Below are positions 1 through 8,037 of a DNA stretch of 64,000 bases, piece by piece. Source of the stretch: Streptomyces sp. NRRL F-4489 (GTDB lineage Bacteria > Actinomycetota > Actinomycetes > Streptomycetales > Streptomycetaceae); NCBI RefSeq assembly GCF_001509485.1, contig NZ_LLZI01000180.1:1-64000 (forward strand). The letters are read 5' to 3'. The notes under the pieces are model-generated. The model did not search any database and had not been told where the DNA came from. It was given only the letters and a program-made list of their open reading frames with translations. The position numbers and the translations under genes were made by a program. The first letter of the stretch is position 1. Every line of letters begins with the position of its first letter.

Positions 1-99
1 CTGGTGGCCTCGCTGCGGGCGCAGGGCGACGGCGGCCTGGACCACTCCGCCCTCCTCCGCGGCGTCGAGCGCCTCTCCGGATACGACCTCAAGGGCTGA
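1..99 (+). CDS. C-terminal end of a 2-hydroxy-3-oxopropionate (tartronate semialdehyde) reductase, partial
   Basis: Only the last 32 codons lie in the window, ending in TGA at 97-99. The visible tail contains LDHSALLRGVERLSG, which resembles the C-terminus of the beta-hydroxyacid dehydrogenase family, in particular tartronate semialdehyde reductase (GlxR/GarR), the NAD(P)H enzyme that converts tartronate semialdehyde to glycerate. It ends 8 bases before a glyoxylate-carboligase-like gene on the same strand, the expected pathway partner, so the two probably form one transcript. The catalytic and nucleotide-binding parts are outside the window, so the call rests on the short tail plus context. 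Confidence 0.6.
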   Translation: MVASLRAQGDGGLDHSALLRGVERLSGYDLKG

Positions 100-107
100 G
101 ACCCACC

Positions 108-1331
108 ATGGGGGCACGTCGGATTCCCGCCGCGCAGGCGGCCGTTGAGATCATGCGGGACGAAGGTGCCGGCACCGTCTTCGGATGCCCCGGTGCCGCG
201 CTGCTCCCGCTGTACGCGGCGATGGAGCGGACCGGTGGCCTCGCCCACCTGTCCGCGGGCCATGAAGAGGCCGCCGTGCACATGGCCGACGGCTGGGCCC
301 GGACGACCGGGAAGGCCGGCGTGGCCGCGGTGGCGGCCGGGCCCGGAGCGGTCCGGCTGCTCACCGGGCTGGCCGCCGCCCAGCAGGACGCCGTCCCGCT
401 GGTGTGCGTCACCGGCCGGCCGGCGTCCCCGCCGGCCGCCGCCCCCGCCGTACCGCTGCGGCACGCCGGCCACCGGCCGCCGGACCTGGTCCGGCTGGCC
501 GGCCCGGTCACCAAGCGTGCCGAGCGGATCGAGGATCCCGCGCGGATCCCGGGCGCTTTCCGTGAGGCGTTCCGGATCGCGCGGGAGGGCCGGCCCGGGC
601 CCGTACTGATCGACGTACCGGCCGATCTGGCCGCGGCGGAGATCGTATGCGGTCCTGTGCCGGCCGCCCCACCCGCTCCCGGTGCCGGTCCGGCCCTGGT
701 GGACGGCGTCCGGTCGCCGGCGCCGGGAGCGGTGGTGACGCTGGCCCTCCCGCCGGACCGGGCGGCGCCCGAGGTCCCCGAGGCCCCGGCCCCCTGGGCC
801 CTGGCGGAGCTCGCCGAGGTCTTCGCGGCCCGGCCGGCCGCGGACACCTATGTCGTCAGCGGACTGCCGGAGGCGGCCGCCGCCGGGACCGCGGGCCGGC
901 ACCGGGTGCCGCGCCGCGGCGGACCGCCGGGGTGGGAGGTGCCGACCGCGATCGGGGTGCGGACCGCACTGGACGCCCGCGGCGAGCGGGCGGCCGAGGT
1001 CGTCGTGGTGGTCGAGGCCCGCGGCTTCCCGCTGACGGCCGGGGAACTGGCCGCCGCGGCCGAGTACGCGGTGCCGTTCGTGATCGTGCTGCTCGGGGCC
1101 CCCGAGGAGGCCGATCCGTTCACCTCGCCGGTGAAGCTCGCCGAGGCGTACGGCTGCGCGGGCCGGGACGTGCGCGATCCGGCGGAGTTCCGCTCGGCGG
1201 TCGAGTGGGCCCGCAAGGAAGCCGTCTCGACCCGGCGGCCGGTCCTCGTCGAGGTCCGCGCCGCGCGGGCGGCGGACGCCCGCGGGGGTCTGCCGGGAGC
1301 TCGGGTGCTCGCCCGCGCGTACGGGACCTGA
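108..1331 (+). CDS. Shortened, probably inactive glyoxylate carboligase-like TPP-family protein
   Basis: 407 aa, where glyoxylate carboligase/acetolactate synthase proteins are about 550-600 aa. The N-terminal pyrimidine-binding domain is clear (FGCPGAALLPLYAA; HEEAAVHMADGWAR; EGRPGPVLIDVPADLA), and the Glu that contacts TPP is present, whereas true E. coli-type Gcl has Val there. After residue ~180 a Pro/Ala-rich linker replaces the whole central domain. The C-terminal domain is recognisable (WEVPTAIGVRTAL; ELAAAAEYAVPFVIVLL), but the TPP/Mg motif GDG-x25-NN is gone (VEARG and LLGAP instead). There is no frameshift. Start ATG is 8 bases after the upstream stop, with no strong ribosome site, suggesting coupling. 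It may be a decayed Gcl, a regulatory pseudoenzyme, or a subunit needing a partner. Confidence 0.75.
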   Translation: MGARRIPAAQAAVEIMRDEGAGTVFGCPGAALLPLYAAMERTGGLAHLSAGHEEAAVHMADGWARTTGKAGVAAVAAGPGAVRLLTGLAAAQQDAVPLVCVTGRPASPPAAAPAVPLRHAGHRPPDLVRLAGPVTKRAERIEDPARIPGAFREAFRIAREGRPGPVLIDVPADLAAAEIVCGPVPAAPPAPGAGPALVDGVRSPAPGAVVTLALPPDRAAPEVPEAPAPWALAELAEVFAARPAADTYVVSGLPEAAAAGTAGRHRVPRRGGPPGWEVPTAIGVRTALDARGERAAEVVVVVEARGFPLTAGELAAAAEYAVPFVIVLLGAPEEADPFTSPVKLAEAYGCAGRDVRDPAEFRSAVEWARKEAVSTRRPVLVEVRAARAADARGGLPGARVLARAYGT

Positions 1332-1445
1332 CGGCCCCGCGCGGGGTCCCCGGGACCCGTGCGGAAACAAGCTTCCGGGCGGTGGTCGCGCTGACACCTG
1401 TCCTGTCGCGCCCAGGCGCGGCCACCGCCCGGAATACCCACCCAG

Positions 1446-1518
1446 GTTTGTTTCAACAAACTGTTGACGTTTGGTCGGAGCGCTTTCTACGCTCCGACAT
1501 GCGGAAGCCAACTTCCGC
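1446..1518 (+). promoter_or_regulatory. Catalase promoter with stacked inverted repeats
   Basis: A HrdB-like promoter is visible: TTGACG (1464-1469), 18-base spacer, TACGCT (1488-1493). Four dyads crowd it: GTTTGTT-TC-AACAAAC (1446-1461); TCAACA-AAC-TGTTGA (1453-1467, covering the -35); GTCGGAGCG-N7-CGCTCCGAC (1474-1498, with part of the -10 in its loop); and GCGGAAG-N4-CTTCCGC (1501-1518, in the leader). The A/T-rich dyad at the -35 has the look of a Fur-family (PerR/CatR) operator, the usual regulators of actinobacterial catalases. That identification is inference; the repeats themselves are seen directly. Confidence 0.6.
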
Positions 1519-1539
1519 GCTCTCGTACGGAAGGTCACC

Positions 1540-3012
1540 ATGTCGAAGCCCACGCTGACGGCGCGCACTCTCACTACGGAGGCAGGCGCCCCCGTCGCCG
1601 ACAACCAGAACTCCGCCACCGCCGGCGTCGGCGGCCCGATCATTCTCCAGGACCAGCACCTGCTGGAGAAGCTCGCGCGCTTCAACCGCGAGCGCATCCC
1701 GGAGCGCGTCGTGCACGCCCGCGGCTCCGGTGCGTACGGCTACTTCGAGGTGACCGACGACGTCACCGCCTTCACCCGGGCCGACTTCCTGAACACCGTC
1801 GGCAAGCGGACCGAGCTGTTCATCCGCTTCTCGACCGTGGCCGACAGCCTCGGTGGCGCGGACGCCGTGCGGGACCCGCGCGGTTTCGCGGTGAAGTTCT
1901 ACACCGAGGAGGGCAACTACGACCTCGTCGGCAACAACACCCCGGTCTTCTTCATCAAGGACCCGCTGAAGTTCCCCGACTTCATCCACTCGCAGAAGCG
2001 CGACCCGTTCACCGGCAAGCAGGAGCCGGACAACGTCTGGGACTTCTGGGCCCACGCCCCCGAGGCCACCCACCAGGTCACCTGGCTCATGGGCGACCGC
2101 GGCATCCCGGCCTCCTACCGCCACATGAACGGCTACGGCTCCCACACCTACCAGTGGACCAACGCCGAGGGCGAGGCGTTCTTCGTCAAGTACCACTTCA
2201 AGACGAACCAGGGCGTCCGCTCGCTCTCCACCGAGCAGGCCCAGGAGCTGGTCGGCAAGGACGCCAACAGCCACCAGACCGACCTGCTGCAGTCCATCGA
2301 GCGGGGCGTGTACCCCTCCTGGACCCTCTACGTGCAGATCATGCCGGCGGCCGAGGCGGCGAACTACCGCTTCAACCCGTTCGACCTGACCAAGGTGTGG
2401 CCGCACGCCGACTACCCGCTGCAGCGGGTCGGCCGGATGGTCCTGGACCGCAACCCCGACAACGTCTTCGCCGAGGTCGAGCAGGCCGCGTTCTCGCCGA
2501 ACAACTTCGTGCCCGGCATCGGCCCGTCCCCGGACAAGATGCTCCAGGGCCGGCTCTTCGCCTACGCCGACGCGCACCGCTACCGCCTGGGCGTCAACCA
2601 CACCCAGCTGGCCGTCAACGCCCCCAAGGCGACCCAGGCCAACAACTACGGCCGGGACGGTTTCATGGCGTCCAACGCCTACGACCGGCACGCGAAGAAC
2701 TACGAGCCGAACTCCTACGGCGGCCCGGTCGAGACCGGCCAGCCGCTGTCCGCGCCGCTGGCCGTCTCCGGCCACGTCGGCACCCACGCGGCCCCGGCGC
2801 ACACCAAGGACGACGACTTCTTCCAGGCCGGTGAGCTGTACCGCCTGATGTCCGAGGACGAGAAGCAGCGCCTGGTGGAGAACATCGCCGGCGGTCTGTC
2901 CCAGGTCAGCCGCGACGACGTGATCGAGAAGAACCTCGCCCACTTCCACGCCGCCGACCCGGACTACGGCAAGCGCGTCGAGGCGCGCGTCCGCGAGCTG
3001 CGCGAGGACTGA
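1540..3012 (+). CDS. katA: Monofunctional heme catalase, small-subunit type
   Basis: 490 aa, the usual length of small-subunit (clade 3) catalases that dismutate hydrogen peroxide to water and oxygen in the cytoplasm. Distal His is at about residue 59 ([12 protein letters not shown]), the catalytic Asn in VGNNTPVFF near 132-133, and the proximal heme-ligand Tyr near 342 ([14 protein letters not shown]). The flavodoxin-like domain of large catalases is absent. I chose ATG 1540 (ribosome site GGAAGG) because an upstream in-frame ATG lies inside the promoter. A 13-bp stem terminator follows at 3036-3078, so the gene is monocistronic. Its place beside glyoxylate genes suggests detoxification of oxidase-derived peroxide. 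Confidence 0.97.
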   Translation: MSKPTLTARTLTTEAGAPVADNQNSATAGVGGPIILQDQHLLEKLARFNRERIPERVVHARGSGAYGYFEVTDDVTAFTRADFLNTVGKRTELFIRFSTVADSLGGADAVRDPRGFAVKFYTEEGNYDLVGNNTPVFFIKDPLKFPDFIHSQKRDPFTGKQEPDNVWDFWAHAPEATHQVTWLMGDRGIPASYRHMNGYGSHTYQWTNAEGEAFFVKYHFKTNQGVRSLSTEQAQELVGKDANSHQTDLLQSIERGVYPSWTLYVQIMPAAEAANYRFNPFDLTKVWPHADYPLQRVGRMVLDRNPDNVFAEVEQAAFSPNNFVPGIGPSPDKMLQGRLFAYADAHRYRLGVNHTQLAVNAPKATQANNYGRDGFMASNAYDRHAKNYEPNSYGGPVETGQPLSAPLAVSGHVGTHAAPAHTKDDDFFQAGELYRLMSEDEKQRLVENIAGGLSQVSRDDVIEKNLAHFHAADPDYGKRVEARVRELRED

Positions 3013-3035
3013 CGGGAGGTCAGCTTCCTTGCGCA

Positions 3036-3078
3036 CCCGTACCGGCCGGCCCGTTGAGGGGTGGTCGGCCGGTACGGG
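3036..3078 (+). terminator. Strong hairpin after catalase
   Basis: A perfect 13-bp stem, CCCGTACCGGCCG (3036-3048) paired with CGGCCGGTACGGG (3066-3078), with a 17-base loop, begins 23 bases after the catalase stop. No U-tract follows, as is common for streptomycete terminators. Confidence 0.75.
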
Positions 3079-3278
3079 AAGGTAGCGCGGAGCTCCGCGG
3101 CACGTCCGGGGAGATTCCAGTGCGGTGGCAGGCCCGCCCGACAAGGTGGACGGGCCGCTTCCCCGCCGCGGAGCCCGCCTGCTGCCCCGTTCCACCCTCG
3201 CAACCCCTCCCACCGACTCCGTCCGGCGGTGCGATGTCCCGTCGCGCCCATCTCTCGCACTGTCGGACGGGAACCACC

Positions 3279-3323
3279 CACAGGGCCCGCGACTCGTACG
3301 GTCACGACGTCGCGGGCCCTGTG
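3279..3323 (+). terminator. Second long hairpin in the catalase/zinc-ribbon spacer
   Basis: The 391-base spacer 3013-3403 holds no protein gene that I can support. Besides the catalase terminator it contains a perfect 15-bp stem, CACAGGGCCCGCGAC (3279-3293) with GTCGCGGGCCCTGTG (3309-3323); TCGT/ACGA in the loop can extend it past a single bulge. It ends 80 bases before the next start codon. It could end a short transcript from 3079-3278, or act as leader structure for the zinc-ribbon gene. Confidence 0.5.
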
Positions 3324-3403
3324 CCGCCGCCCGGGTCCGGAACCCGCGCCGACCGCCACCGTCGGCGCGAATCCGGCCCCGGGCGGCGGCTTTTGGAGGG
3401 ACC

Positions 3404-4207
3404 ATGGAGGGCAAGCAGGCCGGACCGAGCGCCTGCCCGACCTGCCTGGAGCCCACCATGGCCGACAGCGTGCCGGTGCGGTGCCCTACGTGCCGCCGCG
3501 AGAACGCCTTCACCCCGCCGACCTTCCCGTGCGCCTGCGGCGCCCCGCTGACCCTGCCGGTGCTGCGCGGCGGGGTGCCGGTGGAGATACTGCACCGCAC
3601 CTGGGAGGCGTCCTGGGTGGAGGTCCGGTGCGCGGTCTGCGGCCGGCAGGACGCCTGGCCGGCGCCGGAGGCCGGCTGCGCCTGCGGCACGGTCGTCCGG
3701 GTACCGGTCGCCCCGCTCCCGCCGGCGCCGCCCGCGCCCGAACCGCCCGCGCCCGCCGCCGGCCCGGCCCGCACGGCGCCGCGCACCCGGCCGGCCGCCG
3801 GGCCGCCGCCGCAGCGGCCGGTGTTCCACCCGGTGACCATCCGCACCGCCCGGGACTGCGTCACCGCCGCCGCGCAGTATCTGAAGTGGCTGGGCTTCGG
3901 CGATGTGGCCCGCACCCAGGAGCGCAGCGCCGCCGGGGTCGATCTGCGCGGTACGGGCGTGGTGGCCCAGGTGGATCCGTCGACCCGGGCCAGCGCCGTC
4001 CGCGACATCGAGTGCGTCTGGCTCAACGGCCTGGCGGACTCCGCGGTCGCGGTCTTCTTCTCGCTGGCCGGCTACGCCCGCGACGCCCGGGAGCGGGCCG
4101 ACGCGCTGCACGTCCCGCTGTTCGTCATGGACCTCACCGGCACCCCGCAGCCGGTCAACGACGCGGCCGACGAGCTGATCGCCTTCGGCGCGGACCGGCC
4201 GGGCTGA
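3404..4207 (+). CDS. Zinc-ribbon protein with C-terminal Mrr-like (PD-(D/E)XK) domain, active-site Lys missing
   Basis: 267 aa. The first ~110 residues hold CxxC pairs (CPTCLE; CPTCRREN; CACG; CAVCGRQ; CACG), consistent with two zinc-ribbon-like units, followed by a Pro/Ala-rich linker (~110-150). The C-terminal ~115 residues look like an Mrr/restriction-endonuclease-like fold: helix AAQYLKWLGFGDV, then GVDLRGTGVVAQVD, then a segment ending FFSLAGYARDARERAD typical of Mrr-type domains. In active members the strand reads D...QxK; here it is QVD, so the catalytic Lys is replaced. Start ATG 3404 follows TTTTGGAGGG. A role in nucleic-acid binding rather than cleavage is inferred; neighbours do not help. 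Confidence 0.6.
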   Translation: MEGKQAGPSACPTCLEPTMADSVPVRCPTCRRENAFTPPTFPCACGAPLTLPVLRGGVPVEILHRTWEASWVEVRCAVCGRQDAWPAPEAGCACGTVVRVPVAPLPPAPPAPEPPAPAAGPARTAPRTRPAAGPPPQRPVFHPVTIRTARDCVTAAAQYLKWLGFGDVARTQERSAAGVDLRGTGVVAQVDPSTRASAVRDIECVWLNGLADSAVAVFFSLAGYARDARERADALHVPLFVMDLTGTPQPVNDAADELIAFGADRPG

Positions 4208-4260
4208 GCCGCCGGGAAAACCCTTCGCCCCCGGCGGCCCCCGGCGGCCACACTGGCCGC

Positions 4261-4785
4261 ATGCTGCTGCGCGCCCCCGACCCCGCCGGACTGCCCGCCC
4301 TGCGCGCCCTGGAGCGCGCCGCCGGGGAGGCGTTCCGCGCGCTCGGCATGGCGGCGGTCGCCGACGACGAACCGCCGCCGCTCGACCTGCTCGCGGGCTA
4401 TCTGCGCGCGGGCCGGCTGCTCGCCGCCTACGACACCGGGCGCCCCGGCGAGGCCCCGGCCGGCTATCTGCTGTGGGACCCGGTCGACGGCTGCGCCCAC
4501 ATCGAGCAGGTCTCCGTCCACCCGGACCGGGCCCGGCGGGGCGTCGGGCGGGCGCTGATCGACCGGGCCGGACGGGACAGCGGCCTGCCCGCGCTGACCC
4601 TGACCACCTTCGCCGACGTCCCCTGGAACGCCCCCTACTACGCCCGGCTCGGCTTCCGGCGGCTGGCCGCCGCGGAGCTGACACCGGGCCTGCGGGCGAT
4701 CCGCGCGCACGAGGCGGAGCTGGGCCTGGACCGCTGGCCGCGGCTCTGCATGCGGCGGGAGGCGGCGACGGGCGGGGCCGCCTGA
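4261..4785 (+). CDS. GNAT-family N-acetyltransferase
   Basis: 174 aa, typical single-domain GNAT length. The acetyl-CoA-binding core is visible as IEQVSVHPDRARRGVGRALI (R-x-x-R-G-x-G/A pattern), followed by the beta5/alpha4 region NAPYYARLGFRRL. The substrate cannot be deduced. ATG 4261 is preceded by GGCCACACTGGCCGC without a clear ribosome site. It begins 53 bases after the zinc-ribbon gene on the same strand. Confidence 0.9.
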   Translation: MLLRAPDPAGLPALRALERAAGEAFRALGMAAVADDEPPPLDLLAGYLRAGRLLAAYDTGRPGEAPAGYLLWDPVDGCAHIEQVSVHPDRARRGVGRALIDRAGRDSGLPALTLTTFADVPWNAPYYARLGFRRLAAAELTPGLRAIRAHEAELGLDRWPRLCMRREAATGGAA

Positions 4786-4792
4786 CCCATGC

Positions 4793-4830
4793 CTGACGCT
4801 CCGTCAGTTGTCAGACCGTCCGGCCATAAT
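4793..4830 (+). promoter_or_regulatory. Dyad and -10 box for a leaderless YjbR transcript
   Basis: CTGACG-CTC-CGTCAG (4793-4807) is a perfect 6-bp dyad of the kind bound by TetR-type repressors. A -10-like CATAAT (4825-4830) ends six bases before GTG 4837, so transcription could begin at the start codon itself. I see no good -35. Operator identity is inference. Confidence 0.4.
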
Positions 4831-4836
4831 GGCCCG

Positions 4837-5214
4837 GTGATCGATGCGAACGCGCTGCGCGCCCTCTGCCTGGAGTTCAACGGGGCCACCGAGGAGAACC
4901 CCTTCCCCCGGGCCCCGGAGATCTCGACGTTCAAGGTCGGCGGCAAGATCTTCGCGCTGGCGCCGCTGGACGCGGACCCGCTGACCGTCAGCCTCAAATG
5001 CGACCCGGAGACCGCGCTCCGGCTGCGGGCCGAGCACCCCGAGGTGGTGCCCGGCTACCACCTCAACAAGCGGCACTGGAACACCGTTTCGCTGGCCGGC
5101 GCGCTGCCCGACCGGCTGGTGCGGGAGCTGGTCGAGGACTCCTACGACCTCGTCGTCGCCTCGCTGCCGCGCAGCCAGCGGCTCCGCCTGGACTGGCCGG
5201 GCGAGCGGGCCTGA
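4837..5214 (+). CDS. MmcQ/YjbR family DNA-binding-like protein
   Basis: 125 aa, normal for the YjbR/MmcQ family, small proteins with a CyaY-like fold often described as DNA-binding, though the cellular role is unclear. The hallmark segments are present: FKVGGKIFAL near residue 30, TVSLKCDPE, and PGYHLNKRHWNTV. I start at GTG 4837 rather than the in-frame ATG 4789, because family proteins begin close to the ALRALCLEF helix and because a -10 box lies just upstream. The gene faces the secreted-protein gene that ends at 5268. Confidence 0.88.
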   Translation: MIDANALRALCLEFNGATEENPFPRAPEISTFKVGGKIFALAPLDADPLTVSLKCDPETALRLRAEHPEVVPGYHLNKRHWNTVSLAGALPDRLVRELVEDSYDLVVASLPRSQRLRLDWPGERA

Positions 5215-5267
5215 CCGCCGCCGGCCGGGCACCGGACGACTCCGGGCGGCGGCGGCCAGGCGCCGGA

Positions 5268-5945
5268 TCAGGCCGCGGGCGGGAGGACGGCGCGGATGCC
5301 GCCCCGCGCGGTGGCCGGGGCGAGCGTGTCGTAGCCGCCGTTGACCGCGCCGTTGCCGGCGTACTCGGCGGTGTAGCCGCCGCTGAGCACCTCGACGCCG
5401 GAGCGCGGCCGGCCGGCGTCGCAGGAGGCCCGGCCGGCGGTGTCGGTCCGGGCCACGCACAGCACCTTGCCGGCGGTGTCCTTGAAGGTGACGGTGGCGT
5501 TCCAGACCGCGTCCTGCGGGCCGGCGGCGCGGGCCCGCATCAGGGTGGCGTGCAGCCCGATGACCTTCAGCGGCTTGGTGGACAGGGTGGCCTTGCCGGC
5601 GGTCAGCCGGGTCGCCATCTCGGGCACCTCGGCGGCCGGTTCGCACAGGCCGCGGCTCCAGTCGAAGAGCCCGCCGGGCGCGCAGGTCGCGTGGCCCTCC
5701 TGGGCCGCCACCCGGTGGGTGACCGGGTCGCAGCGGTAGAAGCGGGCGGCGCTGTCGGCGTCGACCACGGTCGGCGCGACGGTGGCCGCGTCCTCGCCGC
5801 TCGCGCAGCCGGCGGTGAGCACCTCGCGGGTCGGACCGTCCGGGGTGCCGGGCTGGACGACGTCGGCGTAGGCGGGGGCGGCGAAGCTCCCCAGGGCGGC
5901 GGCCACGGCGGCGGCAGTGGTCGCCCAACGTGCGATACGGGTCAT
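5268..5945 (-). CDS. Secreted protein with Cys-rich (CBM14-like) segment and Ig-like domain
   Basis: 225 aa. The N-terminus is a Sec signal peptide (Arg near the start, AAAVAAALGSFA core, AYA cleavage site near residue 27). Residues ~45-105 contain spaced cysteines with the pattern FYRC-x12-C-x3-GLFDWSRGLC, which recalls chitin-binding peritrophin-A (CBM14) domains, though not all six cysteines are in canonical positions. The C-terminal ~100 residues look like a bacterial Ig-like repeat (VTFKDTAGKVLCVARTDTAG; YTAEYAGN) with two further Cys. Likely extracellular; binding partner unknown. No neighbour shares the strand closely enough to suggest an operon. Confidence 0.65.
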   Translation of the reverse strand: MTRIARWATTAAAVAAALGSFAAPAYADVVQPGTPDGPTREVLTAGCASGEDAATVAPTVVDADSAARFYRCDPVTHRVAAQEGHATCAPGGLFDWSRGLCEPAAEVPEMATRLTAGKATLSTKPLKVIGLHATLMRARAAGPQDAVWNATVTFKDTAGKVLCVARTDTAGRASCDAGRPRSGVEVLSGGYTAEYAGNGAVNGGYDTLAPATARGGIRAVLPPAA

Positions 5946-6066
5946 GAATGTCCCCTCTTGACGGGAATCCCGCGGAATACCCGCCTGGTGAACGGCCTTG
6001 GTTTTCGGCCTGGTTGACGGCCTTTCAGCCCGCTCCCGGAATCCGGGAACGGGCCAGGTGGGGACC

Positions 6067-7755
6067 CTATCGGCCGGTCCGCGCGGGCCCGGCGGCGGCC
6101 CCCGAGTCGGCCTGCCGCGCCGGACCGCGCAGTTTCGCGGCGAGCCGTTCGCGGAGTTCGACCTTGCGCACCTTGCCGCTGACGGTCATCGGGAAGGCGT
6201 CGGTGATCTCCAGATAGCGGGGCACCTTGTAGTGCGCGAGCCGGGAGCGGCAGTAGCGGGCCAGCTCGTCGCGGGTGAGGGTGGCCTCGGGGTCGCGCAG
6301 GATGACGCAGGCGGCGATCTCCTCGCCGTACTTCTCGTCCGGGACGCCCACCACCTGCACATCGGCGATCTTGGGGTGGGAGTAGAGGAACTCCTCGATC
6401 TCGCGCGGGTAGACGTTCTCCCCGCCCCGGATGATCATGTCCTTGATGCGGCCGACGATCCGGACGTAGCCGTCGCCGTTCATCACCGCGAGGTCGCCGG
6501 TGTGCATCCAGCGGGCCCGGTCGATGACCTCGGCGGTGCGCTCGGGGTCCTCCCAGTAGCCGAGCATCACGCTGTAGCCGCGGGTGCACAGCTCGCCCGG
6601 GGTGCCGCGCGGGACGGTCACGCCGGTCTGCGGATCGACGACCTTGACCTCGATGTGCGGCAGCACCCGGCCGACGGTGGCGGTGCGGTGCTCCAGGTCG
6701 TCGTCCCGGCGGGTCTGGGTGGAGACCGGCGAGGTCTCGGTCATGCCGTAGCAGATGGCCACCTCCGTCATGTGCATCTGCGACATCACCCGCTTCATCA
6801 CCTCCTCCGGGCACGGCGAGCCGGCCATGATGCCGGTGCGCAGTGTGGACAGGTCGTAGGCGGCGAAGTCCGGGAGGTCCAGCTCGGCGATGAACATCGT
6901 CGGCACGCCGTAGAGCGCGGTGCAGCGCTCGTCCTGGACGGCGCGGAGGGTGGCGGCCGGGTCGAAGGCGGGGGCCGGGATGACGATGCAGCCGCCGTGC
7001 GAGGTGATGCCGAGATTGCCCATCACCATGCCGAAGCAGTGGTAGAAGGGCACCGGCAGGCACACCCGGTCGTGCTCGGTGTAGCCGAGGGTCTCGGCGA
7101 CCCAGTAGCCGTTGTTGAGGATGTTGTGGTGGGAGAGGGTGGCGCCCTTGGGGAAGCCGGTGGTGCCGGAGGTGTACTGGATGTTGACCGGGTCGTCGGC
7201 GGTCAGCGTCCGCTCGCACTCGGCGAGCCGGGTCTGCGGTACGGCCGCGCCGGCCGCCAGCAGCCCGCCCCACGTCGGGTCGCCGAGGTAGACCACATCG
7301 CGCAGGGCCGGGCAGTCGGCCCGCACCTGCTCGATCATCCGGCGGTAGTCGCTGGAGCGGTGGGCGACCGCGGAGACCAGCACCGCCACCCCGGCCTGCT
7401 TCAGGACGTAGGCCAGCTCGTGGACGCGGTAGGCCGGATTGACGTTGACCAGGATCGCGCCGATCTTCGCGGTGGCGTACTGGACGAGCACCCACTCGGC
7501 GCAGTTGGGCGCCCAGATGCCGACCCGGTCGCCCTTGCCGACGCCCTTGGCGAGCAGGCCGAGGGCCACCTCGTCCACCGCGCGGCCCAGTTCGGCGTAG
7601 GTCCAGCGGCGGCCGGCGGCCACGTCGACCAGCGCCTCGCGGTCGCCGCAGCGGGCGATGGTGCGGGCCAGGTCGGCGCCGATGGTGCGGCCGAGCAGCG
7701 GCCGGTCGGCCACCCCGCTCGCGTACGACAGCTCGGTGTGCGGCTTACCGGTCAA
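6067..7755 (-). CDS. Acyl-CoA synthetase (AMP-binding, FadD-like)
   Basis: 562 aa. A full ANL-superfamily ligase that activates a carboxylic acid as acyl-AMP and transfers it to CoA. The P-loop-like motif [12 protein letters not shown] is near residue 195, the adenine motif YGMTETSP near 325, the hinge region [16 protein letters not shown] near 455, and the catalytic C-terminal Lys lies in VSGKVRK near 530. It resembles medium/long-chain fatty acyl-CoA synthases; chain length is not determinable. The start is a TTG preceded by GGGAGGAG at 9-base spacing. A second ligase gene follows 282 bases upstream on the same strand, making a likely fatty-acid-activation pair. Confidence 0.93.
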   Translation of the reverse strand: MTGKPHTELSYASGVADRPLLGRTIGADLARTIARCGDREALVDVAAGRRWTYAELGRAVDEVALGLLAKGVGKGDRVGIWAPNCAEWVLVQYATAKIGAILVNVNPAYRVHELAYVLKQAGVAVLVSAVAHRSSDYRRMIEQVRADCPALRDVVYLGDPTWGGLLAAGAAVPQTRLAECERTLTADDPVNIQYTSGTTGFPKGATLSHHNILNNGYWVAETLGYTEHDRVCLPVPFYHCFGMVMGNLGITSHGGCIVIPAPAFDPAATLRAVQDERCTALYGVPTMFIAELDLPDFAAYDLSTLRTGIMAGSPCPEEVMKRVMSQMHMTEVAICYGMTETSPVSTQTRRDDDLEHRTATVGRVLPHIEVKVVDPQTGVTVPRGTPGELCTRGYSVMLGYWEDPERTAEVIDRARWMHTGDLAVMNGDGYVRIVGRIKDMIIRGGENVYPREIEEFLYSHPKIADVQVVGVPDEKYGEEIAACVILRDPEATLTRDELARYCRSRLAHYKVPRYLEITDAFPMTVSGKVRKVELRERLAAKLRGPARQADSGAAAGPARTGR

Positions 7756-8037
7756 CGCCTGCGTCTCCTCCCGCGAACGATCCGCCCTGCCCGGGGAGTA
7801 CGGCCCCCGGCGTCTCCACCCATGCGTGCATCAGCTGCTCCCTACCAGCCCGATTCAGCCGCTTCGGCCCTTGCGTACTGCATCCGCACAGCTGCCCACG
7901 GAGCGGACGTGCCACTCCGCGGGCAACCGGTACGGGTCCGCTCCAGCATGGCGGCGGGCGGGCCCGGACCACCCCCGGCTCGCCTGTGCTTTCCCCTGGC
8001 GAAGGAAGTTTCGCCGCGTCGGCGGGGGCGGGGCGGG

